Shown here piece by piece: positions 10,946 through 21,400 of a DNA stretch of 64,000 bases. The notes under the pieces are model-generated. The model made no database searches. It was not told the origin of the DNA and was given only the letters and a program-made list of their open reading frames with translations. The stretch lies in assembly GCA_963989385.1 (NCBI GenBank), contig OZ022502.1, positions 12,573,001-12,637,000 on the forward strand, in the 5' to 3' direction. The DNA comes from Ctena decussata. Taxonomy: Eukaryota > Mollusca > Bivalvia > Lucinida > Lucinidae. The translations under genes were made by a program, and so were the position numbers. Each line of letters starts with the position of its first letter. Position 1 is the first letter of the stretch.

Positions 10946-11410
10946 CTAGTCCTGAAATGCAGCTGGGTCCCCTGACCCACTGCCAAAGCCACCGCCTTTG
11001 CTTTTCGCAATTTCGGCCTTGCTCATAATTTTCCCACCATAAATAACTAAATCAGTTTCTCCATTGTCTTTCCTTGACTTTAGCTCCTTTCTAAGATTAA
11101 AGCGTGCAGTTCTTTCTTCCTTCGTCAAGTCATTGGAAATGAACACATTTGCAAAATCAAAGTGCACATATTCATCATCTTCATCTTTGCATCTCAGGTT
11201 TTTAGCGCCTTTCAATATTTTTTGCTTGTTAAAAACATTATCAACAGTCATTAAAAGCAATCTTGGCTTTCTAACACCTGTACTATCATTATCTGAAGAT
11301 TCCCTTTTTCCAAGTCTTATATGTGTTTTTACTTGTACCTCGCCCGCACCGACAATGTCCAGCAAACATCGCAGTGTTAACAGTGATAACAATCCGATCG
11401 GGAGCCGCAT
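10946..11410 (-). CDS. LINE-B ORF1-like protein
   Basis: A 154-residue ORF upstream of ORF2, overlapping its first 65 bp in another frame. The central part (RKPRLLLMTVDNVFNKQKIL, then KGAKNLR) and the later VFISNDLTKEER...LRKELKSRKDNGETDLVIYGGKI match the pattern of LINE ORF1 RNA-binding proteins: a loading segment followed by an 'ISxDLTxxER...R.LK...G' C-terminal domain. The glycine-rich end (GGGFGSGSGD) may be out-of-frame tail created by a frameshift. The likely role is binding element RNA as a chaperone. A hydrophobic start (LPIGLLSLLTLRCLLDIVGAG) precedes it, and the true start could lie elsewhere. Confidence 0.6.
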   Translation of the reverse strand: MRLPIGLLSLLTLRCLLDIVGAGEVQVKTHIRLGKRESSDNDSTGVRKPRLLLMTVDNVFNKQKILKGAKNLRCKDEDDEYVHFDFANVFISNDLTKEERTARFNLRKELKSRKDNGETDLVIYGGKIMSKAEIAKSKGGGFGSGSGDPAAFQD

Positions 11411-11737
11411 CGTTTGCAGAAACCTACGTCTTGTTTAGAGGATAACTTAAATACAAAACAAACCAAAATACATTCATACACAAATACATCACAAGCCCTA
11501 CAAGACACACCTCTAGCTTAAGTTTACAACGTCTGCAGGCAATTTTATCATGACGTCATATGCTAGTTAACATAGTATACTTGGAAACCCATATTTATTT
11601 TTAGAACTGATCTGTTCACGTGGAATGTGTGGCTTCCACACGCGCTACCCGCGCTTAATTAAGATTCAATTAGGCCAGATTACACAAATCAACATAAAGG
11701 ATTACTAGCAAATTAAGGTAAGAACAATAGTGTATCT
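11411..11737. other. Flank upstream of LINE-B
   Basis: Possibly 5' UTR of the LINE. I see no gene, and no 5' boundary could be fixed. Confidence 0.35.
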
Positions 11738-11834
11738 ATCCAGCAGGCACGAGGCGTCGAAGCAACGACGCATTGACGTGATGAAACATCATCGACGTCA
11801 ATACGACGCTGCTTCACCGCGCGCCTGCTGCTCA
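11738..11834. mobile_element. GACGTC-rich MITE, copy A
   Basis: The left end CCAGCAGGCACGAGGCGTCG and the right end GCGCGCCTGCTGCT are imperfect inverted repeats around a GACGT-rich core. It belongs with copies at 12212, 12431, 24569 and 60711. Confidence 0.6.
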
Positions 11835-12211
11835 GACCGTTTAACGATTTGTATCTATCTTCTTGTCTGATTGGCAATATGCCCATGCATGTAGACCCGA
11901 GGCAATGCAATGGAGTTATACACATGAAGTGCTCAGACAGGAGGGGATGACAGGGACACCTCTCGGACACAACCGTCCCCACACACGCTGTGACTCCTAA
12001 TCAGAATCGTCTGACCAAGGCGGCTCTAATGAGGGGTCAAAAAAGAAAAAAAAAAAAAAAGATTACATTTTATCGAATTGCTTGTTTCTTTCATGCTCGA
12101 AAGAATGTTATTTAGAGATCTGTAAATGTAACTTTCCTGTGTTTTGGACACCCATGGTCTTAAATTCAACCCAGTCCTGTACATATGGAAAACCTGCACA
12201 CCGGGGTACTC

Positions 12212-12290
12212 ACCCAGCAGGCACACGACGTCGAAACGACGTCGCATCGACGTCAGCATGACGCAACCCGACGCCATGCGCCCGCTGGGT
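12212..12290. mobile_element. GACGTC-rich MITE, copy B
   Basis: It begins ACCCAGCAGGCACACGACGT and ends GCGCCCGCTGGGT. The ends are imperfect inverted repeats. The core holds several GACGTC palindromes. Confidence 0.75.
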
Positions 12291-12430
12291 AGGTTCTTCA
12301 GAGTTAATGCTCGAAAGAATGCTATTTAGAGATCTGTAAATGTAACTTTCCTGTGTATTCGGACACCCATGGTCCTAATTAAATTCAACCCAGTCGTGTA
12401 CATATGAAAACCCTGCATGCCGGGGTTCCT

Positions 12431-12540
12431 ACCCGGCAGGCACATGACGTCGAAATGACGTCAACCTGACGCCGATGCGACGTTATGACGTCGAATCGAC
12501 GTCAGCACGACGTCACCCCGACACCATGCGCCCACTGGGT
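12431..12540. mobile_element. GACGTC-rich MITE, copy C
   Basis: It begins ACCCGGCAGGCACATGACGT and ends GCGCCCACTGGGT. It is longer than copy B because the core carries extra GACGT repeats. Confidence 0.75.
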
Positions 12541-12861
12541 AGGTTCTTCAGAGTTCGATTCCTGTGGGTACAGAGTCACATGTACAAAGACATGTGCATA
12601 CTTGTAAAACTTTGGATGTATTCCGACAGTTACCCACATTCCGAATCGATTTCAGTCTAACAAAATTCTAATATGCAAAGAGAATACCTCTGTACCGGGG
12701 TTCTTAAATTCTTCAAATGATCCAATTTAATATGTACAAAGAAACGAAATTATCAAAACTGATACTGTTCATTCAGAAAATAGTTGAGTTTATACATTTT
12801 ACTTTTTAGTTCACCCATCAATGACTAGCGTCCCATGAATGGATACAGACAAACAGTAAAC

Positions 12862-12904
12862 ATCCAGATCAGACGCTGAAAACTGCAGCGTCTGATCAGG
12901 ATCT
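12862..12904. repeat. Short palindrome
   Basis: CCAGATCAGACGCTG and its inverted partner CAGCGTCTGATCAGG flank a short AAAACTG loop. Related CCAGATCAGAC and CTGATCAGGGTC words occur near 13293, 14370, 35570-35610 and 36020-36070, so this is probably a dispersed hairpin element. Confidence 0.6.
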
Positions 12905-14995
12905 ACACAGTTTGTAAAACATTTACAACAATATCTGTCAGAATAGTGACGATAATCCTTGATGGACTTTTTTATGGACATGATCAACCCTTTCTAGCAG
13001 GTTCAGTCTGATGCTACATCTCATTCATATCTTGCGCATTTCCTCCGATACCCACACTGGGTCTCTATTCTGGACCCATCCTTGGGACAATAAGCTATCG
13101 TTTATATTGGCCACCTTCCACATCAAAAAAGTGAAACAACGGCGTGTAAATGTCGCGGGCGGTTACTAAAAGAAATACGACATTTATACGTATGTAGACA
13201 TCTGGGCAAAAGCAAGACATTAGTTTTCTCCATGAAGTACCACAAGGACTTCCAAGTGTTGGGACAGAGAGATCCACCAGTGAGCAAACAGCGCAGACCC
13301 AGACCAGACTGCTCGTAGAGCAGGCTTGTCCGTTCCTGCACTGCCTGCCATTCGAGCCACGCCCTTGATACTAGTTGCAGGACTGCAAAACAAAGCTATT
13401 TCATACTTAAAATAACCACTCAACAGTTTTAAATGTCCCAATTTTTGAAGTCCCTATGGTAATTTGGTTAAAACAGCATGTTTTAAGATGGTCAGCTGTA
13501 CAAACTCATACAGCTGAACAATAGCCCCTTGACTTTGCTGTAAACATTCACAAAGTCGGGAGGTTAAGTTTGATCACAAGTGATGCACAAAATTTATAGT
13601 ATTTGCTCTAGTAATCGGACACTGTCGGTATACTACCGTGCAAACCCAGATCAGTCAGTGATAAAAAAATACAACACAAAACCTGGAATGGACCAGCTTC
13701 AGTTACCAACTGTTAATTCGACGGAGCTGCCTGGGTCCAGTTGTTCAAAGCATCGCTAGCCCAATCAAGTTCCACACCACTGACAAAATCAATTTCGGTA
13801 TTTCCCTTTTTTCTTACCCCTTTTTTGATGGTAAACTTTAAGGAACCTTTGCATTACAAAACTTCCTCCCATTTTTTCGGGAAAAAATTAATAATAAAAA
13901 GAAACAAGGTATTTTCGCGCACAACACGTTTGGAATATTTTGGACATCTCGCTCACCAATGACGTTACTAGTCTTGAACAACCGGGCCCTGATCTTTGGA
14001 TTACGGTGACTAGTATGCGTGAAAGCTGCGTCACGGCAACATGAGCGCAAAACCGCCAAGAATGCAGGTCCATAGCAGGCCGCGAACACGAGACAGTCCG
14101 CATCCGCATCACTTAACATATATGACTACCTCAGTGATCAGAGCAGTCACAGCTGGTCTAGATCAGTCGGAACTGAAACAATCGGACAGCATCAACAAAC
14201 ACTGCACGCCACAATCAGGCTTATTTCAAGACCAGTCTGGCGATAATCCGCCCCACCTACCCACAAGGTGTACAGTTTAATATTTTAGTAATGTGACCAC
14301 CACTTGCATGCTTTAGCAAACACCAGGCCGTCCCTACAGAAGGATAGTATTGACTTAGCAAGTGGTGCAGGCCCAGATCAGGTCACTACATTGAGCAACC
14401 CGGCGGGGGTCTGCATCACCTGCGAACATGATAAGCAGCTGGATGTATTAATAATCGCACTGTGTTGGCCTGAGCAATCGGTGCAGGCCTGGATCAGACC
14501 ATACATGGATATTCTATAGTTGCAAACAAATAATATAGGATACATTGAAACTGTATTCCGTTCTCCCCGACTTAACTTATCCCGCAAGGCCGCCGCTGAA
14601 CTGTCTGACATGACCAGCATTATCACAGATCATATCAGGCCGCTCAGCGGCTCGGCCCGACAGGGACCACCAGCAGACCCGAAAGTCTGGGAGAACGGAC
14701 CTACCAAAAGCAGGGTTAGTATCTTGTAATCTTGTGCACGAACAGTTACAGGAAATACGATAATATACAGTGTTTGTACATAAATCAGAGACTCAGATTA
14801 GAGCCCCAGATAACAGTAACACTCGGGGACAACTGCCAACGAAAATAAACGCTGTGCCACTCTCCGGGGACGCCTCGCAAAGGCGACCACGGCGAGATCG
14901 CTCAGCATCTAATCAGTGAAGGGACAGGGAACAGAAAATCAACTTGCAGTTGTCACCGAGTATATCCTCCGTTCGGAGCTCGGAAAAAATGAACG
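12905..14995. other. No gene recognised
   Basis: About 2 kb with several short ORFs on both strands that overlap each other and show no domain, repeat-unit structure or splice context I can support. Confidence 0.4.
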
Positions 14996-15465
14996 TTTTT
15001 TTTTTTTTTTTTTCTGGTGCTCAAAGACAATTGCGCTGTGACGCTGGCATCTGAGGTCCTGGGCGTTGTGCTTTGAAGAGATCCAGATCAGACTGGCTTG
15101 TTATACGAAGTTTTGTATTGTTTAAGTAAGTCATTAATATAAACATTCCCTCCATATATCCAAGTTTTGTTGATTAATTTGTCTCTTTTAAGCTGGCGGC
15201 ATTCGAAAGCCAGAGAGTTTCTAAGTTTCGTCAAATCTTCAGTGATAAAGATTCTGGCTCTAGCTTCACGAAGCTTGGCTCGACCTTTTAAGAAATTCAA
15301 AAGTGCCGTGTGACTTTGAAATTTAACAATTATTTCGCGTCCACGATGCGCTCTTGCTGTATTGGTGTTTGCAATCTTTATGAAACAACTCCAGTGTTGA
15401 GCAATCATCTGAGACAATAGCTGTAGGCGACCGTGCCGCCTATGTAAGTCTATATCAAAATGCAT
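14996..15465 (-). pseudogene. LINE ORF1 C-terminal remnant with poly-A tail
   Basis: The minus-strand ORF 15465-15088 (125 residues) contains GREIIVKFQSH, then KGRAKLREARARIFITEDLT, then RQLKRDKLINKTWIYGGNVY. This is the RNA-binding C-terminal pattern of LINE ORF1 proteins, with a related fold in baculovirus FP-type domains. An 18-base T run at 14996-15013 lies downstream on the element strand and would be the poly-A tail of a retrocopy. The N-terminus (usually coiled coil) and all of ORF2 are missing. It is a different family from the LINE-B ORF1. Confidence 0.65.
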
Positions 15466-15511
15466 GGGGAAATTGGGAGATCATCATTTGCGCTGAGTGG
15501 CAATAGTCATG

Positions 15512-16204
15512 ATATCGAATCGACGTTGGTTAGATGCTGGCTAAGCATAGTGCCTGAAGGGATATTACAAGAAGAGTTACACAGTTCTCTCCAATTTGCA
15601 TGACAGATGTGCATTACATGTAGTTTAGGGCTCGCAACGAATTAAGTTACCTTACAAATATCCCTTCGGGCACATGGGGTTTGATCAGCTTTGAGCCAGC
15701 GTCGATTCGACATCATATCGAATCGACGTTGGTTCGTGCTGGCTAGGCATAGTGCCCGAAGGGATATTACAAGAAGAGTCACACAGTTCTCTTCAATTTG
15801 CATGACAGATGTGCATTACATGTAGTTTAGGGCTCGCAACGAATTAAGTTACCTTACAAATATCCCTTCGGGCACATGGGGTTTGATCAGCTTTGAGCCA
15901 GCGTCGATTCGATGTCATATCGAATCGACGCTGGTTCAGTGCTGGCTAGGCATAGTACCCGAAGGGATATTACAAGAAGAGTCATACAGTTCTCTCCAAT
16001 TTGCATGTCAGATGTGCGTTATAGTTAGTTTAGGGCTCGCAACGAATTAAGTTACCTTACAAATATCCCGTCGGGCACATGGGGTTTGATCAGCTTTGAA
16101 CCGAAGTCGATTCGACGTCATGATATCGAATCGACGTTGGTTCAATGCTGGCTAGGCATAGTGCCCAAAGGGATATTACAAGAAGCGTCACACAGTTCTC
16201 TCCA
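15512..16204. repeat. Tandem array of hairpin units, 203-206 bp, three complete and one partial
   Basis: Units start ATATCGAATCGACG at 15512, 15715, 15917 and 16123. Each unit is itself inverted-repeat bounded: CGAATCGACGTTGGTT at the left faces AGCCAGCGTCGATTCG at the right. Inside, GTGCCCGAAGGGATATT faces AATATCCCTTCGGGCAC. The body between (AGTTTAGGGCTCGCAACGAA) is highly conserved between units. The last unit breaks off at about 16204. Confidence 0.9.
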
Positions 16205-16440
16205 AGCAAAGATAAGGTTTAGGTGGGGTAGGTTTGGATATAGCTCATAGGAAAGAAATTAATAGTTTTTAGTATTATTGGTTATTGACTCATATATTAT
16301 TCTGTATTTATTAAGGTGATATTATGCACTTATTGTACTACCTGTCACATTGTTTATATATGTAATGCACGTATGTACGTGTATATGCTCAAGGGCTACA
16401 TAGCCTATAGCACTTGAATAAACATTCTTCTTCTTCTATA
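16205..16440 (+). mobile_element. Putative retroelement 3' end with TTC tail
   Basis: It ends TAGCACTTGAATAAACATTC followed by (TTC)n. This is a polyadenylation-signal tail with a simple-sequence end, as seen at the 3' ends of dispersed retroelements. No coding remnant lies upstream. Confidence 0.4.
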
Positions 16441-17280
16441 ATACATGTATGCCGATTTTTTTTGTAATACGTTTGGGCGGCGGATTCAGGACATCCTGCA
16501 TACTTTTGTGCACTTTGTTTTGGTAAATCATTAGCGCAGCTTCTTAGGCCAAAAAAACCCCAAGAGTTGTCAGAAGACAACGAAGCGCGCCTAATGGGTG
16601 CCTGACTCTCAAGGTTACAAAGTATCCTTACTCAAAACATTGTTAACATAGTTAACCAGGGGTAAATGTGGTAGCTAGTGCACAAATGAAGTTTGCATCA
16701 GAAGCTAGACTAAGTCAGTTGTTCCCTTTGGCATACAGGACCGACTTGTATGCCACTATTTGGACACTTTGCGGACATTGAGGGTCGGGTCCTCGTACAC
16801 CAGACGGAGAAATACCAACTCAAGTCTAACTGACAATGCTTCATGGTGACAAAGGGTGGTTCCTAGTACGGGTTTTCACACCACCTTTACCCAGTACTAA
16901 GTCGGTCTGATGACACCTCCTTACCTTTTGCAGACTTCTCATGTTTCCTTTGGCCCCACCCCATAACCTCACCCCTAGCCTGAACCAGCTGTCAAAGCCT
17001 GGTCTCCGTATAAACTATTTCATCTGTGATCATTATGTCCAGTTTCTAACTCTCCAGGGCAAGTAATGGTACCAGACTAATGATTTTATTCCCATTTTGC
17101 AAGTGTTTAATATGACCTGTTATACATTCTGATCCCTGGCCCCACCCAGGGGAACTCTACCACAAAGTCAAAAATGTTGGTCTGGGTAAGTATCATACTA
17201 CATCTAAACTTTGTAGGATATAAGGTATCGAAGTTATGAGCTCGAAGAGAAATGCATATTCATATTGCATATTTATTAAA
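16441..17280. other. No gene recognised
   Basis: Only short incidental ORFs are present. No motif, hairpin or array stands out. Confidence 0.4.
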
Positions 17281-17985
17281 TAGTGTTAAAGGTATAAGGC
17301 AAAATCACTCACCATGAATAAAGGTCAAGGTCACAAGAGTCTGCATGGATGCTTTGCTGCTGCTGCAACCCAATGCTCCAGGGAAGGTCCTGACTAAATA
17401 CGAAGCCGGTAGTGATCTACATGTATATTGTATTCATTCGCAATGTCATTCGCAACGTCAGGCTGATCCACTATGCCAGGTATAGTGTTAGAGATATAAG
17501 GCAAAATCAGTAGACCGTGAATAAAGGTCAAGGGCACAGGAGTTGGCATGGATGCTTTGCAGCAGCTGTAATTGTAGGGATATGATTTTTGTCCAAGTAT
17601 CAACTCTCTTTTCTCAAAGGTATTATAAAAAGTTGAAAATATTGCCTTCAAAACAGTGCCAAACTAGCAAAGTCAATCAACCGTAGCATATAGGTCAAGG
17701 ACACACAATTGTGTGATGCTGCTGCTACAGTCATATGGATGTATATATGTACCAAGTATGATGACTGTAGCTACTGTAGTTTGTAAAATACAGAGTTAAA
17801 CATAGAGTTAAACGTAAAAGTTAACATTGGTTAACCTGATCACGGACGCCGACGAGGACGCTGACGGAGACGCGAACGCGAACACGAACGTGGACGCTAA
17901 CGCTAACGCTAACGGACACTCGGACTACGACGCCGGGGGTATGGCATAAGCTCTCCTTTGCTTCGCAAAGGCGCTAAAAAAAAAG
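17281..17985 (+). repeat. Degenerate tandem-repeat element with GAC/GCN hexamer tail
   Basis: Units with GGTATAAGGCAAAATCA...AATAAAGGTCAAGG...GGATGCTTTGC begin near 17289, 17490 and 17665 (about 180-200 bp each). They are followed at 17840-17925 by a degenerate hexamer run (GACGCC, GACGAG, GACGCT, AACGCT and so on). The close is CCGGGGGTATGGCATAAGCTC with a CTTTGCTTCGCAAAG hairpin. This is a typical dispersed molluscan repeat layout. Confidence 0.65.
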
Positions 17986-18349
17986 TAAATAAAAAAAAAG
18001 GCGACTTGCCTGAAGGGGTGAAGAAATGTTACAAATCTATCCGTTACTCCATGTGCATCTATTTATTAAGAAATCGAGTTTTAAAAAGCCTATGAATTTA
18101 AAAATTGTCGGTGTCTCTAACTATTCTCGGTGGTTTATTTACAGGTCGGTACGAGCTTTTGCACATTATCTAATACTTCTGTCATAGTGATGCATCAGTG
18201 CAGTTGTCGTACTGCCCCGTAAAAACTCCTGTCATCGCTTGAACATCCGTATCTTCATGCAGCAGTGAAAAATATCCGTTATCAAAGCGGCACAATCGTG
18301 ACCTCATACAAATTGTAGGTCAAAACTGCTCAAATGTAATTCGCCCTGG
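17986..18349. other. No gene recognised
   Basis: AT-rich spacer with no supported feature. Confidence 0.4.
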
Positions 18350-18546
18350 GAGCCCCGTAGCTCAATAGGTTAAGCGTTGGCCTACTGATCTTGCGGTCCC
18401 AGATTCGAGCCCCGCTGGAGGCGGGGAATCTTTGCAATCGTAAACGGGGTTCCATTGCACACAGTCTTTCATTACCACCTACACGTCGTCCTGATATGAC
18501 TAAAATAATGCGGAAAAGGACGTAAAATCGCAATTAATTCATCCAT
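18350..18546 (+). mobile_element. tRNA-derived SINE (second family)
   Basis: The head has GTAGCTCAATAGGTTAAGCG (A-box like) and AGATTCGAGCCCC (B-box like) at tRNA spacing. The body includes AAACGGGGTTCCATTGCAC and ends in an ATCGCAATTAATTCATCC tail. The same body and tail recur at 61700-61872 and in a fragment at 27135-27175, so this is a dispersed family, not an isolated tRNA gene. Confidence 0.8.
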
Positions 18547-19308
18547 CTATAATTCTCCCGGAAGATCGGTGTCCAGAGTGACAGTCCTTACTACTGCCAA
18601 TAAAGCATGAAAAGCATGACAAATAGCAAGTACTGCCTTAAAAGGTTAATGAGTACCGTCAAAACAGAATTATTGTTAATTTAATTAAACAAAGCACACC
18701 GGAGACTAAAATAGGATCATTGATTTTAGTTTAAGTATTTGATTTGAATTTCTTTTCTGCGTGACTTCCTTACAGCGAAGGCCCATAAAGGTGAAACTCA
18801 ATAGAGCTCGTTTAAGACCGTATTATTAGCGATGTCGTAGTTTTCGTTTTTAATTTCATAGTAGATCGTATTGCCTGTTAATATCGCCTTGTTTTTACGA
18901 GGTTATTAAGATTTTGTCAAATAGTTTTATGGTGTTTATATTTCTGTAGTTCAACTGCACCCTCATACCCTCTTTATTTTTAACCACTACCTAACAGTTT
19001 ATAATTATAGACATTTGTTGATAAGGAGAATTGAAAAAAAAAAGAACGTTTTCATTTAAGGTAAGTCATCAAAATTTTAAATTGTACTTTTAAATTATAC
19101 TTTTATAGCTAAAATGGTAATAATAAACCACGGCTGTAGTATGGTAATTTATTAAATAATATAGCTGACCACCTTTCAAACTTGACAGTAATGGCGACAA
19201 GAAAAAAAGTAACATGAAGTTCACCATGTTCTAAAATAGGCGGATTTTTCTATCCGCTCATGTTGCTGGACGTAAATGATGAGAAAGTGAGTGCTGAGAA
19301 AGTGAGTT
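18547..19308. other. No gene recognised
   Basis: AT-rich sequence. No coding or repeat structure was seen. Confidence 0.4.
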
Positions 19309-20350
19309 GTCACTGTCAGAGAGTAGCTTTTCCCCCCTAGTAGTTTTTCCTCCGGAAAAATGACTATGATTTTTCCATAGTAGAATTTCCCACCGGAAAA
19401 ATGGCTATATAGTAGAATTTCCCCCCGGAAATATGGCTATATAGCCAATTTTCCCAGGGGAAAATCTACTATACGTGTTTTTGCATAGCCGTTTTTCCCC
19501 TCTATAGTGGATTTTCCCCCTGCAGGAAAAACACGCTACATAGCGGAATTTGCTCCTTCTCTAAATATAATAGTGTGGTTCATAACTGAAACACATATAT
19601 GAATATCGATGGATAACAGATGTTAGAACTGCATGCATGTGTCCATCAGTCTGTCTTATTTTTGTTTTGGGGTAAACAGGTATAGGCATTTTGCTTTTAC
19701 ATGTTAGCCCCAAACGGATAGAAGTGTACGTGGTTATGTACATAAACTTGTATCATTTTGTGTTTATGCAAGTGTTCATCTGTGCGTGCGCGCAGCGGAG
19801 TGCCTGGACTAGTGTTCGCTTTTCATGCAAGAGTCGTGGGCTCGACTCCCATTGCGACACACGTCCGATTATGATTTTCAATGTAATAAACTCCCTACTG
19901 AATCAAACATGACTAGAGCAAGCACCCGTTCGTACATCTTCCTGTAAGCTTGCATGCGTATGTGTACGTATATAAATATCTGCGATGGGAAGAAATCACA
20001 CTCTGCTCATTCCTTAAATTAGTAATATTGATTATTATAAAAATATGGTTGCTAAATTTGCATATTGATTTTTTTAGTTAATCAGGTTTACTACCTCCCT
20101 AGAAGTATTGCTACATTTCTTATGCGATTAATTCTGTAAAATGTATCTGTTCAATTCCGTTCCATTTCATTCTGTTCCGCAAAATACCAAAAGCCATGCC
20201 AAATTCACTTATAGCTAATTTCCCGGTGGGGGAAAAGGGACTATGGGGGAAAAGTGGCTCTATGAGGTCCGGACAATCCACTATAAAGCCGTCCTTCCTA
20301 TAGCCATTTTTCCGGGGGGAAAGGGGGAAAAACCACTCTCTGACAGTCAC
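19309..20350. mobile_element. Second fold-back-like element with GGAAAA/TTTTCC modules
   Basis: The left end GTCACTGTCAGAGAGTAGCT (19309) is the inverted counterpart of the right end, which reads GTGACTGTCAGAGAGTGGTT on the minus strand from 20350. Each end continues into TTTTTCCCCC and then a run of alternating modules (CCGGAAAAATGGCTATA, TAGTAGAATTTCCCCCC, GGGGGAAAAGTGGCT). The modules are palindromic and occur in both orientations. No transposase was seen. The architecture parallels the 3707-7547 element with unrelated sequence. Confidence 0.65.
19786..19862 (+). other. tRNA-like segment, probably a SINE head remnant
   Basis: GCGGAGTGCCTGGACTAGTG and, 35 bases on, GTGGGCTCGACTCCC sit at roughly A-box and B-box spacing, and TCATGCA occupies the anticodon-loop position. 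The acceptor stem does not close convincingly, so it is not called a tRNA gene. Confidence 0.35.
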
Positions 20351-20929
20351 CCCTGTATCAATTGCCCCGTTTATAGTCCAAGGTCTCCAAACAAAACACA
20401 CAAAAAATCAAATAAAAAAACTCAGGTGAACGTACTGGGAGAGACATGCCAAGGTTAAGGCCAATCCAGGGTCATCATTTGAGAAACTCTAAAATACTCG
20501 AGCACCCGATGCTGTTCCGAGTGTCAACGCCATGAGTATTGACATTATTGGTAGTACGTCTTTTTGCCATACTACTACTGCTTCAACAGAAAAAGAGGGA
20601 AAATGAATTCTTTGGGGCATCGGGAAAGACCTGGCATCTACGATATTGAAAGCTGTGTTTTGCTTTGATTTTTACATCAGTCCTGTATCTGGGGTCATGA
20701 TACACGGCACCGGAGTGTATTTAGACGAAGAAGATAAAATACGTCTTTCCCAACGAGCATCCGGAGATGGCCACTTTGGCTCATTGAGCATATCACCACT
20801 AGTTGTGTTGCGCCATCGCTTACAGGTCCACCTAGCTGCTATTTACTAGACCATCTAAACCTGCTAAGTTTGAGTTTAAAAATGAGGATGGCAAATAGAT
20901 AGCTTTAACCAGTGATTCGTATGCAGCAG
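20351..20929. other. No gene recognised
   Basis: A 67-residue ORF at 20646-20849 has no recognisable domain and no splice context. Otherwise nothing was seen. Confidence 0.35.
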
Positions 20930-21400
20930 CCTTTTATTTACCTAAGTGCAAAGGACAAATTGCGTCACACTGTGAATGGCATCATACTGATTGTAGGTCA
21001 GTGTGGCCTATGTTTCATGTGATTTTAGTCAAGTTATGGATTTGCATCATTTTTGGGGTAAATGTTTTGGGCTGACACTGTGAGTGACCTCATACAAATT
21101 GCAGGTCACTGTGACCTACATTTCAGGGTCCAGTGATTAAAGCCAGTATCTCTGACACTATCTCATTAACTTGTATCATACTTGGTGTAACGGTACGTTT
21201 AGATGCAGTGATAGACTTAATATTACTTCTAGGTCACTGTGGCTAATATTTCACAATTCAGAGACATTATCTCTGACAATATCTTAAGGGCTTGAATAAT
21301 TCTTAGGATAACTGTTTTTTCTGGCACTGCAGTTGATCTCATTTCACTAAGGTGGTATTGTCCACATTAAACGTCTAGCTCTCATAAATTTTTCTTTATT
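20930..21400 (+). repeat. Degenerate tandem units of about 150 bp
   Basis: The AGGTCACTGTGRCCTA-type word recurs at about 20995, 21105 and 21230. It is followed by TTTCA and a variable block ending in TTGGTGTAA / TTAGGATAACTG. Copies are strongly diverged. Confidence 0.5.

Larger units (their letters stand above)
8008..11010 (-). pseudogene. LINE-B ORF2: endonuclease-reverse transcriptase of CR1/Jockey type, two in-frame stops
   Basis: A single reading frame runs from about 11010 to the stop at 8008 and is broken only by TAG at 10534-10536 and TGA at 9916-9918. The endonuclease part has YTNADQLQNK near its start, then IGDFN (near 10400), IDLLIT and LTDHCLLLF. The RT segment (9912-8008, 634 residues) has GKSMGLDNIHPA near residue 148, NNRPVSL near 207, YGFRSGRS near 244, motif A LDFAKAFD at 278-285, motif B GVPQGSVMGP at 335-344 and motif C FADD at 365-368. 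The usual CR1-type C-terminal region with HLEYANVVW follows. All RT catalytic aspartates are present. The enzyme would nick target DNA and copy the element RNA by target-primed reverse transcription. The coding sequence is close to intact, which suggests a fairly young insertion, or a copy that is one of an active family. Confidence 0.9.
12091..12556. repeat. Tandem duplication carrying a MITE in each copy
   Basis: 12091-12306 and 12307-12556 share the order GCTCGAAAGAATG, TTTAGAGATCTGTAAATG, GACACCCATGGTC, TTCAACCCAGTC, GCCGGGGT, MITE, AGGTTCTTCAGAGTT. The unit is about 216-250 bp and divergence is modest. The MITE copies inside differ in length. Confidence 0.8.

Noticed and set aside
11064..11438. 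Plus-strand ORF of 124 residues
   Set aside because: It is the antisense shadow of the LINE-B ORF1-like protein.
15512..16204. CRISPR-like array
   Set aside because: The units are 203-206 bp repeated throughout with no unique spacers, and the context is eukaryotic.
19786..19862. Possible functional tRNA gene
   Set aside because: The boxes are present but the acceptor stem does not pair well, and similar heads occur in SINEs.
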